Shown here piece by piece: positions 11,401-21,184 of a stretch of 64,000 bases of DNA; the first letter of the stretch is position 1; each line of letters opens with the position of its first letter. A program made the position numbers and the translations under genes. Origin of the DNA: Galeruca laticollis (Eukaryota; Arthropoda; Insecta; Coleoptera; Chrysomelidae); NCBI GenBank assembly GCA_963921935.1, contig OY998175.1:211436655-211500654 (forward strand). Reading direction: 5' to 3'. The notes below the pieces were generated by a model. The model saw nothing but the letters and a program-made list of their open reading frames with translations. It did no database searches and had not been told where the DNA came from.

Positions 11401-11495
11401 GAAGATGAACTTATACCAATAACAGAACCAATTTCGTGACAACATAATGATTGTAAAGTTATGCGACTTAGAGTACTGCGATAGAAATTCTTAAC

Positions 11496-11849
11496 TTGTT
11501 AAAAAAAGAAATATGTGGTTCTTTAAATAGTTATATACGTGGAAAGTTTGGCGAATTGGTTTCTGTAAAACACGGTGTTAAGGTTAAGCTGTCTTTCCTC
11601 TTACTAACTAACAACAAAGTAGAATTTACGGCCGTTAAACTCGATAGGCTACTTAAAGATATACCAGAAGAAGCGAAGGGGTTTTTAAGGGTAGCGTCTA
11701 CGGGGATTACGCAAAAAGTAAGGGTGTATACAAGAACGGGGGTTATGCAAAAAGTAAATAAGTGTGTATGTTGTTACGTGTATAAGGTAGAGGGTGGTTT
11801 AGAAGAAGCGAAGGGGCTTTTAAGGGTAGCGTCTACGGGGGAAGGGTAG
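11496..11849 (+). CDS. Short ORF in left inverted repeat, function unknown
   Basis: The first about 60 residues (LKKEICGSLNSYIRGKFGEL onward to LLKDIPEE) are not made of the minisatellite. They are the same in the copy within the other inverted repeat (17612-17259, minus). After that the frame runs into the repeat unit. The translated start uses a non-ATG codon (TTG at 11496), so the true start is uncertain. It may be the 5' coding end of an ancestral gene, duplicated when the inverted repeats formed, or a chance frame. I recognise no domain. Confidence 0.25.
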   Translation: MLKKEICGSLNSYIRGKFGELVSVKHGVKVKLSFLLLTNNKVEFTAVKLDRLLKDIPEEAKGFLRVASTGITQKVRVYTRTGVMQKVNKCVCCYVYKVEGGLEEAKGLLRVASTGEG

Positions 11850-12075
11850 CGTCTACGGGGATTACGCAAGGGTGTATACAAGAACAGGGGTTATGTAAAA
11901 AGTAAATAAGTGTGTATGTTTTTACGTGTATAAGGTATCTAGGGGGTGATTTAGAAGAAGCGAAGAGGGTTTTAAGGGTAGCGTCTACGGGGGGAGGGGA
12001 GCATCTACGGGGATTACGTAAATAAGGGTGTATACAAGAACGGGGGTTATGCAAAAAGTAAATAAGTGTGTATGT
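11660..12075. repeat. Minisatellite block with ~135-bp unit (inner)
   Basis: About three tandem copies of the unit described in the outer block, each carrying AAGGGTAGCGTCTACGGGG and GTGTGTATGTTGTTACGTG or a close variant. Several copies differ by insertions of 10-15 bp. Confidence 0.75.
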
Positions 12076-12505
12076 TTTTGCTATAAGGGCACTCTGGTCG
12101 CCACCGACTGGAGACTTTGTGACGAAGCTTCTGGTGGTGTAGAGACTAAAGAAGTGACCAAATATAATAACGTTTATTTGACTTCAATCTGACCAATAAT
12201 AGCAGAGATATACGTTAGTGCCCTAATGGCATCTTTTTTCGTATATACCTAATCCAATGTGTGGCTTTTCTAATTGTATAGATTTAATGTATGCAGTTTG
12301 TGATATTTGTTATGAAAACAGTTTAGTAGGGAAATCACTTAGAGAGTATCTGTATTATTACAAAATCAATGTAATCAATGATTTAACATTATAAAATTTT
12401 GAAAATATTTTCTGTTTCATTTAAATACCTAATCGATGGATTGTATATTACCATAACAACTTTCTGATGAAGAATCAGTATTAAAGCTAACGTCGAAAGT
12501 GAAGG

Positions 12506-14024
12506 ATGATTCTCTTACTAATTCTACCTTTAGTTGCACCTGAGAAAATTGATCTGAATTATGCTGTGGAATATATTGAAAAATTTGGATATGTTAACAA
12601 GTCAGAACATGATATCACAGATATGGCATCGATTTTAAAACACTTTCAAGAGAAATTCAATTTACCTGTAGATGGCACTCTAAATCCTGCTACTATTCAA
12701 CTATTAGAACGTCCTCGATGTACTGTAGGGGAAAATGACCATAGCGAGCATTCGTATCGTGTAAAGACAAAATGGCAAAAAACTAACCTAACTTGGTATT
12801 TTCCTCAAGCAACACCGCCATATGTTGCTGCTGCTGAGAAGGCATTCAATATTTGGCAACAAAATTCCAAATTTACATTTAAACGATTCCTATGCCTTCA
12901 CCCGACATAACTATAACTATCGTGTCTAAAAGACATCAATTTCGAGCTAATTGTCAAGGAAATCAATACTGTGCCTTTAATTTTGATGGTCCGGGTAAGG
13001 TGCTAGCGCATGCTTATTTTCCCTCTGGTGATGGATGTATAGAAATTGATCTTGACAATGATGAAAAATGGAATCCAAATCTCGATGGAATTGTACAAGA
13101 CACTGAAAGTAGCTTCCTTCTAGTGTTAGCACACGAAATCGGCCACACCTTAGGAATTGGTCACAGTGACGTATCAACTGCAATAATGTATCCATGGTAT
13201 CAGAAAAATATGTCGATGCTCGACGAAGATGATAAAATGGCACTTGAATATCTCTATGGTCCTACACAAAAATTTGTACATAATCTATACAACAAAGCGA
13301 CGACGTTACCACCCCCCAGCACCACCTCATTCAACTCAACAACAAACATTACAACCGACGACGCAGATATGTGATATTAAATCTCCAGATTTTATGTTTC
13401 TTGCATCAACTCCATCTTTCCCAAACTTTCGTATTTACGTTGGTTATAATAGATTTCTATGGAAATTTGATTTACATGACATTCATATATCTTTGCATTC
13501 TGAATACATTAAAGATTATCTTCCGCAGAATATTCAACATGAATCAATATCACACATTTTTCAAAATTCTGCAGGCAACTTGTTTGCATTCAATAAAAAT
13601 ACCGGCGATTATTATACTGCATCTTTCCCAGATTTGACTATATTGGAAATGAACAAAGTACCCGTCCCAACTAACTCAAAAGTTGATGTTATTTTCCAAA
13701 CAAATAGTGGTCTTTGTATTTTATGATAAAGCAACACAATACATTGAATTCAATGATGGATTTAAGAAAATTTTGAATAGAGGACGAGTTAGCGATCGCT
13801 TTTTGGGACTACCAAAAAATCCTACGTCTGCATTCAGATATATCGATGGATACATATACTTTTTCACTCAAGACAACACCTACTACAAATTCAGCGAATA
13901 TTCCAGAAGTATTGTATCATCTGGACCATTTGATTGGAACCTCTTTGACATACCATGCCCCAACACCAGTCTAAAGGAGCAACTAAAAGCACTTCTTACT
14001 CGTGTACTTTCTATTTATGAATAA
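12506..14024 (+). pseudogene. Matrix metalloproteinase (matrixin), intronless, frameshifted
   Basis: A short hydrophobic start (MILLLILPLVAP) is followed by a peptidoglycan-binding-like propeptide and a cysteine-switch-like ERPRCTVGEND. Next comes the catalytic domain with the zinc site HEIGHTLGIGHS (13132-13167) and downstream methionine (IMYPW), a Pro/Thr-rich hinge, and a hemopexin-like domain (about 13390-14020). Such enzymes are secreted zinc endopeptidases that cut matrix proteins. The whole pro-catalytic-hemopexin order lies in one exon but in several frames, with shifts near 12890, 13340-13370 and 13710-13730, so this copy cannot encode the full protein. AATAAA follows the stop (14024-14029). 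It is cargo of the 8.8-kb element, probably captured as cDNA or from a virus. Confidence 0.8.
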
Positions 14025-14356
14025 TAAATGTTTTAGGTACTTTGAAAATAAACAATGAAATATTATAAATTCGTTTTATTTATTTAAAAAAATAATACAA
14101 TCTTTTGGTTAGTAATAAGGTTTATATAAATTGTTAGGTATGATGAATACAACTGAAGAAGCACTTAAAGCCATTTTTGTTCAACACTGAAAACTTGATG
14201 CTTTTATGATCTTATGTTAGATTATATTTCTGTAAAAGACTTTTCAAAATCGGCTTTAGCAGCGCTAATGCTTTTTTACATATAATCACCATATGATCAC
14301 TTATACTATTAACTTTATTCATGGTAATAAATAGGACTACTTATATAAAATTCATT

Positions 14357-14695
14357 CTAAGAAGAAGTTGAAGATGATTCTCCCAATGTTTCAACAATTC
14401 TGAACAAAATTCTCGGTTTGGACTTCGGTATTTCTTGGATACCTTGAAAAACTAGCGAAAATCCTCCCTTGTTAAGTTCCGGCAAATTTGGTTTGAAAAT
14501 TTCTGTAACCCTCTTTGGCAGGAAACATACACAATCTTGTAATTCTATAAATATTGTTGGTCCAAAAGGAGAGTTGATTAATTTTGCTTTCAATATTGGA
14601 TACGGTTGGTATGGCTGCAACTCATCAACTTTAATTTTTGGTTTATTTTCAACCTCTTTCGTGCATTCAGCATTTATCTTTTCTAAAAAGGACAT
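14357..14695 (-). CDS. Small intact ORF, 112 aa, possible OB-fold-like protein
   Basis: The frame runs from ATG (14695) to a stop at 14357 with a codon composition unlike the random AT-rich flanks. The middle (ILKAKLINSPFGPTIFIELQ, then CVCFLPKRV) has the alternating hydrophobic look of a small beta-barrel, and the C-terminus is acidic and Ser-rich. I recall similar short proteins scattered in arthropod genomes, possibly nucleic-acid binding, but cannot name the family. It is convergent with the metalloproteinase and on the same strand as the two ORFs at 15.6-16.1 kb. It appears intact. The 330 bp between it and the metalloproteinase hold nothing I recognise. Confidence 0.5.
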   Translation of the reverse strand: MSFLEKINAECTKEVENKPKIKVDELQPYQPYPILKAKLINSPFGPTIFIELQDCVCFLPKRVTEIFKPNLPELNKGGFSLVFQGIQEIPKSKPRILFRIVETLGESSSTSS

Positions 14696-15643
14696 CTGAA
14701 ATTAAAAATGACTAATTTTAATATAACTATAGTTTTAAAAAATTATAGCTATAAATTGAAGAGGATAGGAGCAACGTCTTTTAAATGACTTAAAATACAT
14801 TGATTTCAAAATAACAAAGCATGAAAATTAGAGCGCAAAGGTAGTATTTTTTATGTTAAATAAATATACTTACATTGATATATTCTGCAGACTGCACACT
14901 TTATTTTAGATGATGGTAGACTGTTTTGTATACGTTTAAAAAACACTTTTTAAAAAATCGAACGTTACTTTTATCAGATAGAGCACAATTATAGGAATGA
15001 GAGTAAATCGAACTTGTTAGTTCTTAAATACATCAGCAGCATATCACCGCAAAATGGGTGTTGCCGTATTTTGAAATTTTTTTTAAACCAATGAATCGGT
15101 AAAATTGGATAAGATAAAATCAATTGGGATGGAAAATTTTGTTTGGTGACTTTGAGATGATGATGCAATAAGAGATACATTAAGGAGGAAAGATGGTTTC
15201 CTGTTTCAAGAAAACTTATCTAATATGACACATAAAACTTACCTAAATAATTATCAGTGAATCTGACTTCATAGCATGATTCAAGATGATGATGGGAAAT
15301 AACGTTTTCTATTTTAAGAAAATTTATCAAATATGATACATAAAACTTTCCCAAATGTGAGATTTTAATACAATATAAAAAATTATTTCGCTGCAATCAA
15401 TTTATTAAAACACAATGTCTTAAAAGAAGGTTTATTCTTTCGCAATATACTGTGTTGCTAAAATGTCTTTTGATGGCATACACTTTTTCTCACAATCCCA
15501 AATTATCGGAGAATGTGAGAATTAATACAATATAAAAAATCATTTCTAAAATGCCACGGTCAACTCATTGGATTTTAAATATCTCTTAAAAGAAGATTTA
15601 TTCTTTCGCAATATACTGTAAATACTTTTAATATCTTGCACTT
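14696..15643. repeat. AT-rich region with diverged internal repeats
   Basis: No convincing gene. Two repeat words recur: a block with TTTATTCTTTCGCAATATAC (near 15429, 15600 and 16353) preceded by ATACAATATAAA, and a block with AAAATTTATCAAATA-like sequence followed by GACACATAAAAC (near 15210, 15318 and 16245). They could be duplicated promoter regions of the minus-strand ORFs or plain decay products of tandem duplication. Confidence 0.5.
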
Positions 15644-15865
15644 TCAGCACATGCGCATAAATAATATTTGGAAAAATTGGGTTTTATTGAAACACATTGT
15701 ATACTCATTTATGATTATATCACAAGAAGAATTAATTTTTCTTTGTACAATTTTCAATATAAGTTTCAATATCAAAATAAATATTGTTGCTAAAATTACA
15801 CATGTCATTGCAAAAACATTATTAATGTCATCCACGATGGCATCCTCCTTCATTGTGTTATTCAT
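15644..15865 (-). CDS. Small single-pass membrane protein ORF, 73 aa, unknown
   Basis: It starts with ATG at 15865 and overlaps the stop of the upstream ORF by four bases (ATGA). Residues 18-40 form a hydrophobic segment (MTCVILATIFILILKLILKI), so a membrane anchor is likely, followed by a basic stretch and Cys residues. No family is recognised. The overlapping arrangement suggests coupled translation as in compact viral genomes. The ORF is short and could be chance in AT-rich DNA; the overlap and the upstream Glu/Lys-rich ORF raise my confidence slightly. Confidence 0.4.
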   Translation of the reverse strand: MNNTMKEDAIVDDINNVFAMTCVILATIFILILKLILKIVQRKINSSCDIIINEYTMCFNKTQFFQILFMRMC

Positions 15866-16095
15866 TTTGTAATCGGTTCAATTCTGTATAGTGGATATTG
15901 TGTAGACGGCAGCTGTCGATTTTTGAAGACGTTATCCCACAAGCACATTCGCTCCAATTGCTTTATCACTCTATTTTTATTTTCATAAAATGAAATATCT
16001 TTTTTCAATTCTCGAATACTTTTAGTAAATTCCTCCAATTTACGTCTACACTCTTCTGATGACATTGTAATACAAACACATCTTCTCACAATCAT
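15862..16095 (-). CDS. Small charged coiled-coil ORF, 77 aa, unknown
   Basis: ATG codons at 16095 and 16065 are possible starts; the second gives a 67-residue protein beginning MSSEECRRKLEEF. The sequence is rich in Lys/Glu with heptad-like spacing (RKLEEFTKSIRELKKDISF), then VIKQLERMCLWDNVF, suggesting a coiled coil. Its stop overlaps the start of the membrane-protein ORF (ATGA). Both ORFs lie on minus in the unique centre of the 8.8-kb element. Function is unknown. Confidence 0.45.
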   Translation of the reverse strand: MIVRRCVCITMSSEECRRKLEEFTKSIRELKKDISFYENKNRVIKQLERMCLWDNVFKNRQLPSTQYPLYRIEPITK

Positions 16096-16427
16096 TTATT
16101 ATAAAAGAAGCACTTCTGCAACCATTGCGCATGTTCAAAATAATGTCTTTTCATACCATCAGCATAAAACTTACATAATTAGTAGTGGATCTGACTTCAA
16201 TGATTATGATACATATTCAGAGGAAATAATGTTTCTATTTTAAGAAAATTTATCAAATAAGACACATAAAACCCAAATGTGAGATTTCAATACAATATAA
16301 ATCATTACTAAAATGCCAAGGTCATTGGATTTTAAATATCTCTTAAAAGAAGATTTATTCTTTCGCAATATAAATAATTTTAATATCTTGCACTTTCAGC
16401 ACATGCGCATGTCCTTTCGCAACCAGC

Positions 16428-16636
16428 CAAAATTCTGCAGGCAACTTGTTTGCATTCAATAAAAATACCGGAGATTATTATACCCAGATTTGACTATATT
16501 GGAAATAAACAAAGTACCCGTCCCAACTAACTCAAAAGTTGATGTTATTTTCCAAACAAATAGTGGTCTTTGTATTTTATGATAAAGCAACACAATCTAT
16601 TGAATTCAATGATGGATTTAAGAAAATTTTGAATAG
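16428..16636 (+). pseudogene. Second, partial copy of the metalloproteinase hemopexin segment
   Basis: This stretch repeats 13563-13780 almost base for base, with an 11-base deletion and a few substitutions, then stops abruptly. The flanking AT-rich repeats also resemble those at 15.4-15.6 kb. It is best read as a rearranged duplicate within the element. Confidence 0.75.
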
Positions 16637-16948
16637 ATTCGTCGTTTATTCCACGTAGCTGAATTGGTTAAATTGCAATAAAAACGCTCTACCTATTACA
16701 ATGGAGTTTTTGTTCGACTAAAAAAATATCTTCTATTACGTCACGATACGTCACAATCCTGGCGTCACTTCTTTAGTCTCCAGGCCTCCAGAAGCCCCAT
16801 TTCTTTGAGAGGCTCCTGGTGGGGCATCCTGTATATACGGTATCTTACTACACCCTGTATCCAAACTGATGCGTCGTTTTCACAGTGCCAATGCTCTAAC
16901 GACTGCGCATCATCTGTTCATTTCCTCGACCCCAAAACTGTGCTATTA
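16637..16948. other. Non-coding spacer before the right inverted repeat
   Basis: It contains a GTCACTTCTTTAGTCTC word near 16764 that recurs at the inner border of the inverted repeat (16950), indicating a local duplication. No gene is seen. Confidence 0.5.
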
Positions 16949-18899
16949 GGTCACTTCTTTAGTCTCTACACCACCAGAAGCTTCGTCACAATGTCTCCAG
17001 TCGGTGGCGACCAGAGTGCCCTTATAGCAAAAACATACACACTTATTTACTTTTTGCATAACCCCCGTTCTTGTATACACACTTATTTACGTAATCCCCG
17101 TAGATGCTCCCCTCCCCCCGTAGACGCTACCCTTAAAACCCTCTTCGCTTCTTCTAAATCACCCCCTAGATACCTTATACACGTAAAAACATACACACTT
17201 ATTTACTTTTTACATAACCCCTGTTCTTGTATACACCCTTGCGTAATCCCCGTAGACGCTACCTTCCCCCCGTAGACGCTACCCTTAAAAACCCCTTCGC
17301 TTCTTCTAAACCACCCTCTACCTTATACACGTAACAACATACACACTTATTTACTTTTTGCATAACCCCCGTTCTTGTATACACACTTACTTTTTGCGTA
17401 ATCCCCGTAGACGCTACCCTTAAAAACCCCTTCGCTTCTTCTGGTATATCTTTAAGTAGCCTATCGAGTTTAACGGCCGTAAATTCTACTTTGTTGTTAG
17501 TTAGTAAGAGAAAAGACAGCTTAACCTTAACACCGTGTTTTACAGAAACCAATTCGCCAAACTTTCCACGTATATAACTATTTAAAGAACCACATATTTC
17601 TTTTTTTAACAAGTTAAGAATTTCTATCGCAGTCCTCTAAGTCGCATAACTTTACAATCATTATGTTGTCACGAAATTGGTTCTGTTATTGGTATAAGTT
17701 CATCTTCCAACGCGTTTGATCGACTTCAATCTGACCAATAATAGCAGAGATATGTGCTAGTGCCCTAATGGCATCTCTTTTGCACATCCTGTATACGATA
17801 ATAATCTAACAAATATAATAACGTTTGATCGACTTCAATCTGACCAATAATAGCAGAGATATGTGCTAGTGCCCTATTGGCATCTCTTTTGCACATCCTG
17901 TATACGATAATAATCTAACAAATATAATAACGTTTATTTGACTTCAATCTGACCAATAATAGCAGAGATATATGCTAGTGCCCTAATGGCATATTTTTTC
18001 GTACATCCTGTATACGATTATATTCGAACAATCATATTGGCGTTTATTAAACTCCAATCCGACAAATAATAACAGAGATATGGAGAAATGCCTTTTAGCA
18101 CGTGCGCAGATCGTCGAAATGTGTCTTTTTAGGCCTATATGTAACGGAAAACATGCGCAGTATACGGGAAAAGTAGCTTCGCTACCCCAGCTACCCACGG
18201 CCGTTTTGGCACTCTGGTGAATAACAAATAGTTGTTAGCGCCGTTATGGCAATCACTACGATAGATGGCAAGGTAACTGTATTACCGACACCTATTGGAT
18301 AATGTAGATTAATGACGACGATGATAGATTTTGCATAACCCCCGTTCTTGTATACACCCTTACTTAAGTAATCCCCGTAGACGCTACCCTTAAAAACCCC
18401 TTCGCTTCTTCTAAACCACCCTCTAGATTCCTTATACACGTAACAACATACATACTTATTTACTTTTTGCATAACCCCCGTAGCCGCAAACTGATAAGAG
18501 TGACCCCCACGGCCGCTTCATGATTGACGCCCCCGTTCTTGTATACACCCTTATTTACATAATCCCCGTAGACGCTACCCTTAAAAACCCCTTCCCTTCT
18601 TCTAAACCACCCTCTAGATACCTTATACACGTAACAACATACACACTTACTTTTCGCATAACCCCCGTAGACGCCACCGTCATTACTTGCTAAGCATCTA
18701 GAGACTTCTTCTACTTCTTGTAAACCCTCTGGAAACTTCTTCCTATCGGTAACCACCCATAGGCCATCCGCCTGTTCATCCAGCCGCCTTGACGCATGTT
18801 CAGATTGAAATTGCGTCAAAAATTACCACGATGGACCTTGGCGATTTCCCATGTTAATTTACATAAGGAATGAGCCCGAATCAGTGCTGCTCCTTTACT
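16949..18899. repeat. Right terminal inverted repeat (1,951 bp)
   Basis: Reverse complement of 10127-12159, with the same minisatellites in mirror order. Near its outer end the perfect dyad TGACGCA...TGCGTCA (about 18792-18820) sits about 80 bp from the tip. It ends with CCTTTACT at 18899, followed by the CTCTTG duplication (18900-18905). Confidence 0.85.
17259..17612 (-). CDS. Short ORF in right inverted repeat, copy of the one at 11496
   Basis: This is the mirror copy of the ORF at 11496-11849, almost identical over the first 60 residues. Conservation of the frame between the two arms may reflect only the youth or homogenisation of the repeats, not selection. Function unknown. Confidence 0.25.
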   Translation of the reverse strand: MLKKEICGSLNSYIRGKFGELVSVKHGVKVKLSFLLLTNNKVEFTAVKLDRLLKDIPEEAKGFLRVASTGITQKVSVYTRTGVMQKVNKCVCCYVYKVEGGLEEAKGFLRVASTGGR

Positions 18900-19454
18900 C
18901 TCTTGTGTTCTTGATACGGGCGGGGATGTTGTATGCCAGTGAATAATCTTCCGGGAGAGCGAACAAATCTTGTCGTTGTTCTGAAGTGACTCCATATCTA
19001 GCATTTTTTTCGCTTTTTTTGTATTATTGTACTTAATTATTGTATAATAAATTTGATTCCCCGTACCTCCATACGCGCCCATAAATTCATCGAAGGTAGG
19101 GTCAGACACATCTCGAATATGGTTTACTTCTTTCTCTAGGTCATGGTCTCATTCGAATGGCGCTAGTCGGTTTAGGTGAATTACTTTTGGTTTTCTGTTG
19201 GGGATCTTGCTTATGCGATATATAACATCATTGATCCTTTTCTTGATTATGTATGGACCTTCCCAGGATTTTTGTAATTGTGGAGAAAATCCTTTTCTCC
19301 TCGTCGGGTTGTGTAACCAGACTTTGTCCCATTCTTTAAAACCGCCTACTGTGGCCTGCGTGTCGTACCTACTTTTCATTCTGTCACTGGCAACTTGAAG
19401 ATTTGTTCGAACTAATTGATTAATATCGTCCAGCCCTCTTCTCAATTGGATCAC
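18900..19454 (-). pseudogene. Gypsy integrase C-terminal region and start of macro domain
   Basis: Minus frame 19454-19149 matches the post-core integrase region of the complete relative (DKVWLHNPTRRKGFSPQLQK, then SWEGPYIIKKRINDVIYRI). It continues in a shifted frame (19109 downward) into MSDPTFDEFMGAYGGTG, where a short AT-rich insertion, a frameshift and then the 8.8-kb element interrupt the macro domain. The region links the integrase to the macro domain without a stop in the ancestral arrangement, as far as the decayed frames allow. Confidence 0.75.
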
Positions 19455-19496
19455 GTAGTCTTCTCCTGCTAGATCTTCTCCAGGCCGACAGCCAAA

Positions 19497-20553
19497 TTAC
19501 AGGTCACAAGGGAGCTTCATTTCACGTCCAAATTGGATTTGATCAGGTGTTTCACCCGTGGACTCATTGACGGCAGCTCGATAAGCCAATACGATTAGGG
19601 AATGATACTGGTCCCAATCTATCTGATGGCTCGAAACTACTTTGGACAGGTATTTTCCAATAGTCCTGTTCATTATCTCGACCATTCCATCTGGCTGTGG
19701 ATGTAATGCTGTTGTCCTGGTCTTCTTCATTCCCAGCTTGTCGCAAATCTCCTGGAATAGATGGCTTTCGAAACTTCTTCCCTGGTCACTGTGGACTTCC
19801 AAGGGCACTCCATATCGGCGGATACATTCTTTCACCAATACATCCGTGTGTGGCCTCTTGATTCGGGATCGTGTAAATTTCCACCCACTTTGTGAAATAA
19901 TCCATTATAACCAGGAAGTATTTACTACCATTTTCTGTCGTCGGGAATGGTCCAGCGATATCAAAAGCAATCCTTTTGAAAGAGTTTCCAACATTATACT
20001 GTTTCATAGGTGCCTTTCTCTTGCGATGTGGTCCATTACTCTTAGCACAAGTCGTACATTTCTTACACCAGTCCTTCACATAGTCGGAGCTGTTCATCCA
20101 ATAAAACCTTTCACGTACTCGCTGAAGGATTTTATTCACTCCCAGATGGCCTACCGAAGGACTGCTGTGTAACTTCTTCATTATCTCAGCTACTCTCGTT
20201 CTAGGGATAACTAGCTGTATTCTCATCTCGGAACCATCATCGTTTTCAAGGACTCTTTTCAACAGCCCTTCTTCCAGGACAAGGGAGTCTCACTGAGCCC
20301 AATATGCCTTGAGTGTCGGTGAAAATCTTGACACTTCTTGCCATGTAGGTCGCCGATTTTCTTTCTTCCATTGTCGAATCTTCTTTAGGTGAGGATCATT
20401 CTCCTGATCTTCTCTGATTCTGGTGGGTGACCATTCTTCGTTGACTACAGTAGCTCTTGAAACTGCAGCTTTCCTAGATTTCGACTTGTTGCATTGATAA
20501 TAGTCTACAGAGCATGACCGTCTAGGCAGAGAGTCGGCTTTTCGGTGATTCAA
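19497..20553 (-). pseudogene. Gypsy integrase core and end of RNase H
   Basis: Frames 20553-20290, 20262-19786 and 19838-19497 cover the end of RNase H (NHRKADSLPRRS) and the integrase: zinc-binding HLGVNKILQRVRERFYW...CKKCTTC, catalytic Asp in FDIAGPF, and second Asp kept in VHSDQGRSFESH. It would insert cDNA into the genome. Frameshifts and a stop break it. Compared with the relative at 44365-45078, this older copy retains the second catalytic Asp, which the younger copy has lost. Confidence 0.8.
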
Positions 20554-20566
20554 ATCAGCTCGATGT

Positions 20567-21184
20567 TCATCCCTGTCTGATTTCCCCAGTGACGAATTCT
20601 TGGGTTGCAGGAGTCTTGGGACGCTTAGACGGACTGCGTACGTGCTCTAGCTCGCCACACTTCCGGCATTTGATCCTCTTCGGCTTCTTGTCTGCCATAC
20701 CTTTCAACAAGTTGACGATCTGATCAAGTCTGTCATCGTCACCTTCTCCCTGCATGGTCCTAACTTTGTTGTACCGCGAATGCTTCGTGGCTGCTTTACC
20801 TTTAAGAGGTTTTTGGTTTACAGGAGTCGTACGACGCTTACACGAACTGCGTGCATGCTCCAGCTTGCCACAATTACAGCACCTGATCTTCTTCGGCTTC
20901 TTGTCTATTATATCTTTCAACAAGTTGACGATCTGGTCAAGTCTGTCTTCGTCACCTTCTTACTATATGGTCCTACCTTTGTTGTTTCTCGAAGCCTTCG
21001 TTGCTGCTTCATATTCAAGAGCAGCTGTCAATGCGTCGACTAATGTCTTGGAATGGGCTAAACGAAGCTTCCTCTGCATATCGGGGTCACGTAAGCCATC
21101 AATAAAGGCCTGGATGCCCCGATATTCCATCATGTTCTCTGATCCTGACGGATAAGTGAACCGAACTAGTCGAGCAATATCCAC
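20567..21184 (-). pseudogene. Gypsy Gag: capsid end and duplicated zinc-knuckle region
   Basis: Frame 21184-20963 holds the Gag block with IQAFIDGLRDPDMQRKLRLA. Frame 20923-20567 holds two successive CCHC-like knuckles (CCNCGKLEHARSSC and CRKCGELEHVRSPS), each followed by a similar linker, against one in the complete relative. This looks like a tandem duplication of about 180 bp. The second knuckle has lost its last Cys. Protease and reverse transcriptase are deleted between this block and the RNase H remnant. Confidence 0.7.

Larger units (their letters stand above)
10127..12159. repeat. Left terminal inverted repeat (2,033 bp)
   Basis: It pairs with 16949-18899 in reverse complement, ending internally at GAAGTGACC/GGTCACTTC. 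It contains a subterminal dyad (TGACGCA...TGCGTCA in the right copy, partly mutated here near 10208), copies of a GC-richer unit of about 135 bp, a block of about 113-bp units, and a short ORF. The left copy has an extra segment around 10545-10640 where a TCGCTCTTATCAGTTTGCGG motif is duplicated. The repeats are very similar in sequence but differ by small indels. Confidence 0.85.
10127..18899. mobile_element. 8.8-kb element with ~2-kb terminal inverted repeats, Polinton/Maverick-like ends
   Basis: The ends are AGTAAAGGAGCAGC...GCTGCTCCTTTACT, flanked by a perfect 6-bp duplication (CTCTTG). Polintons/Mavericks are known for 5'-AG...CT-3' ends, 6-bp duplications and long inverted repeats, so I class it there by structure. 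The expected genes (protein-primed DNA polymerase, integrase, packaging ATPase, capsid proteins, protease) are not visible, so it is non-autonomous or a relative of another origin. The unique centre (12160-16948) carries a broken matrix metalloproteinase on plus and three small ORFs on minus. The repeats hold minisatellites. It inserted into a gypsy macro domain. Confidence 0.7.

Noticed and set aside
10310..12075. Possible CRISPR-like array
   Set aside because: Units are long (about 135 bp), tandem without unique spacers, and the genome is eukaryotic.
16805..17275. 156-codon plus ORF covering the right inverted repeat
   Set aside because: It is a translation of the minisatellite (TYTLIYFLHNP units) without independent support.
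10127..18899. Complete Polinton or endogenous virus
   Set aside because: None of the diagnostic core genes could be read in any frame, so only the ends and cargo are claimed.
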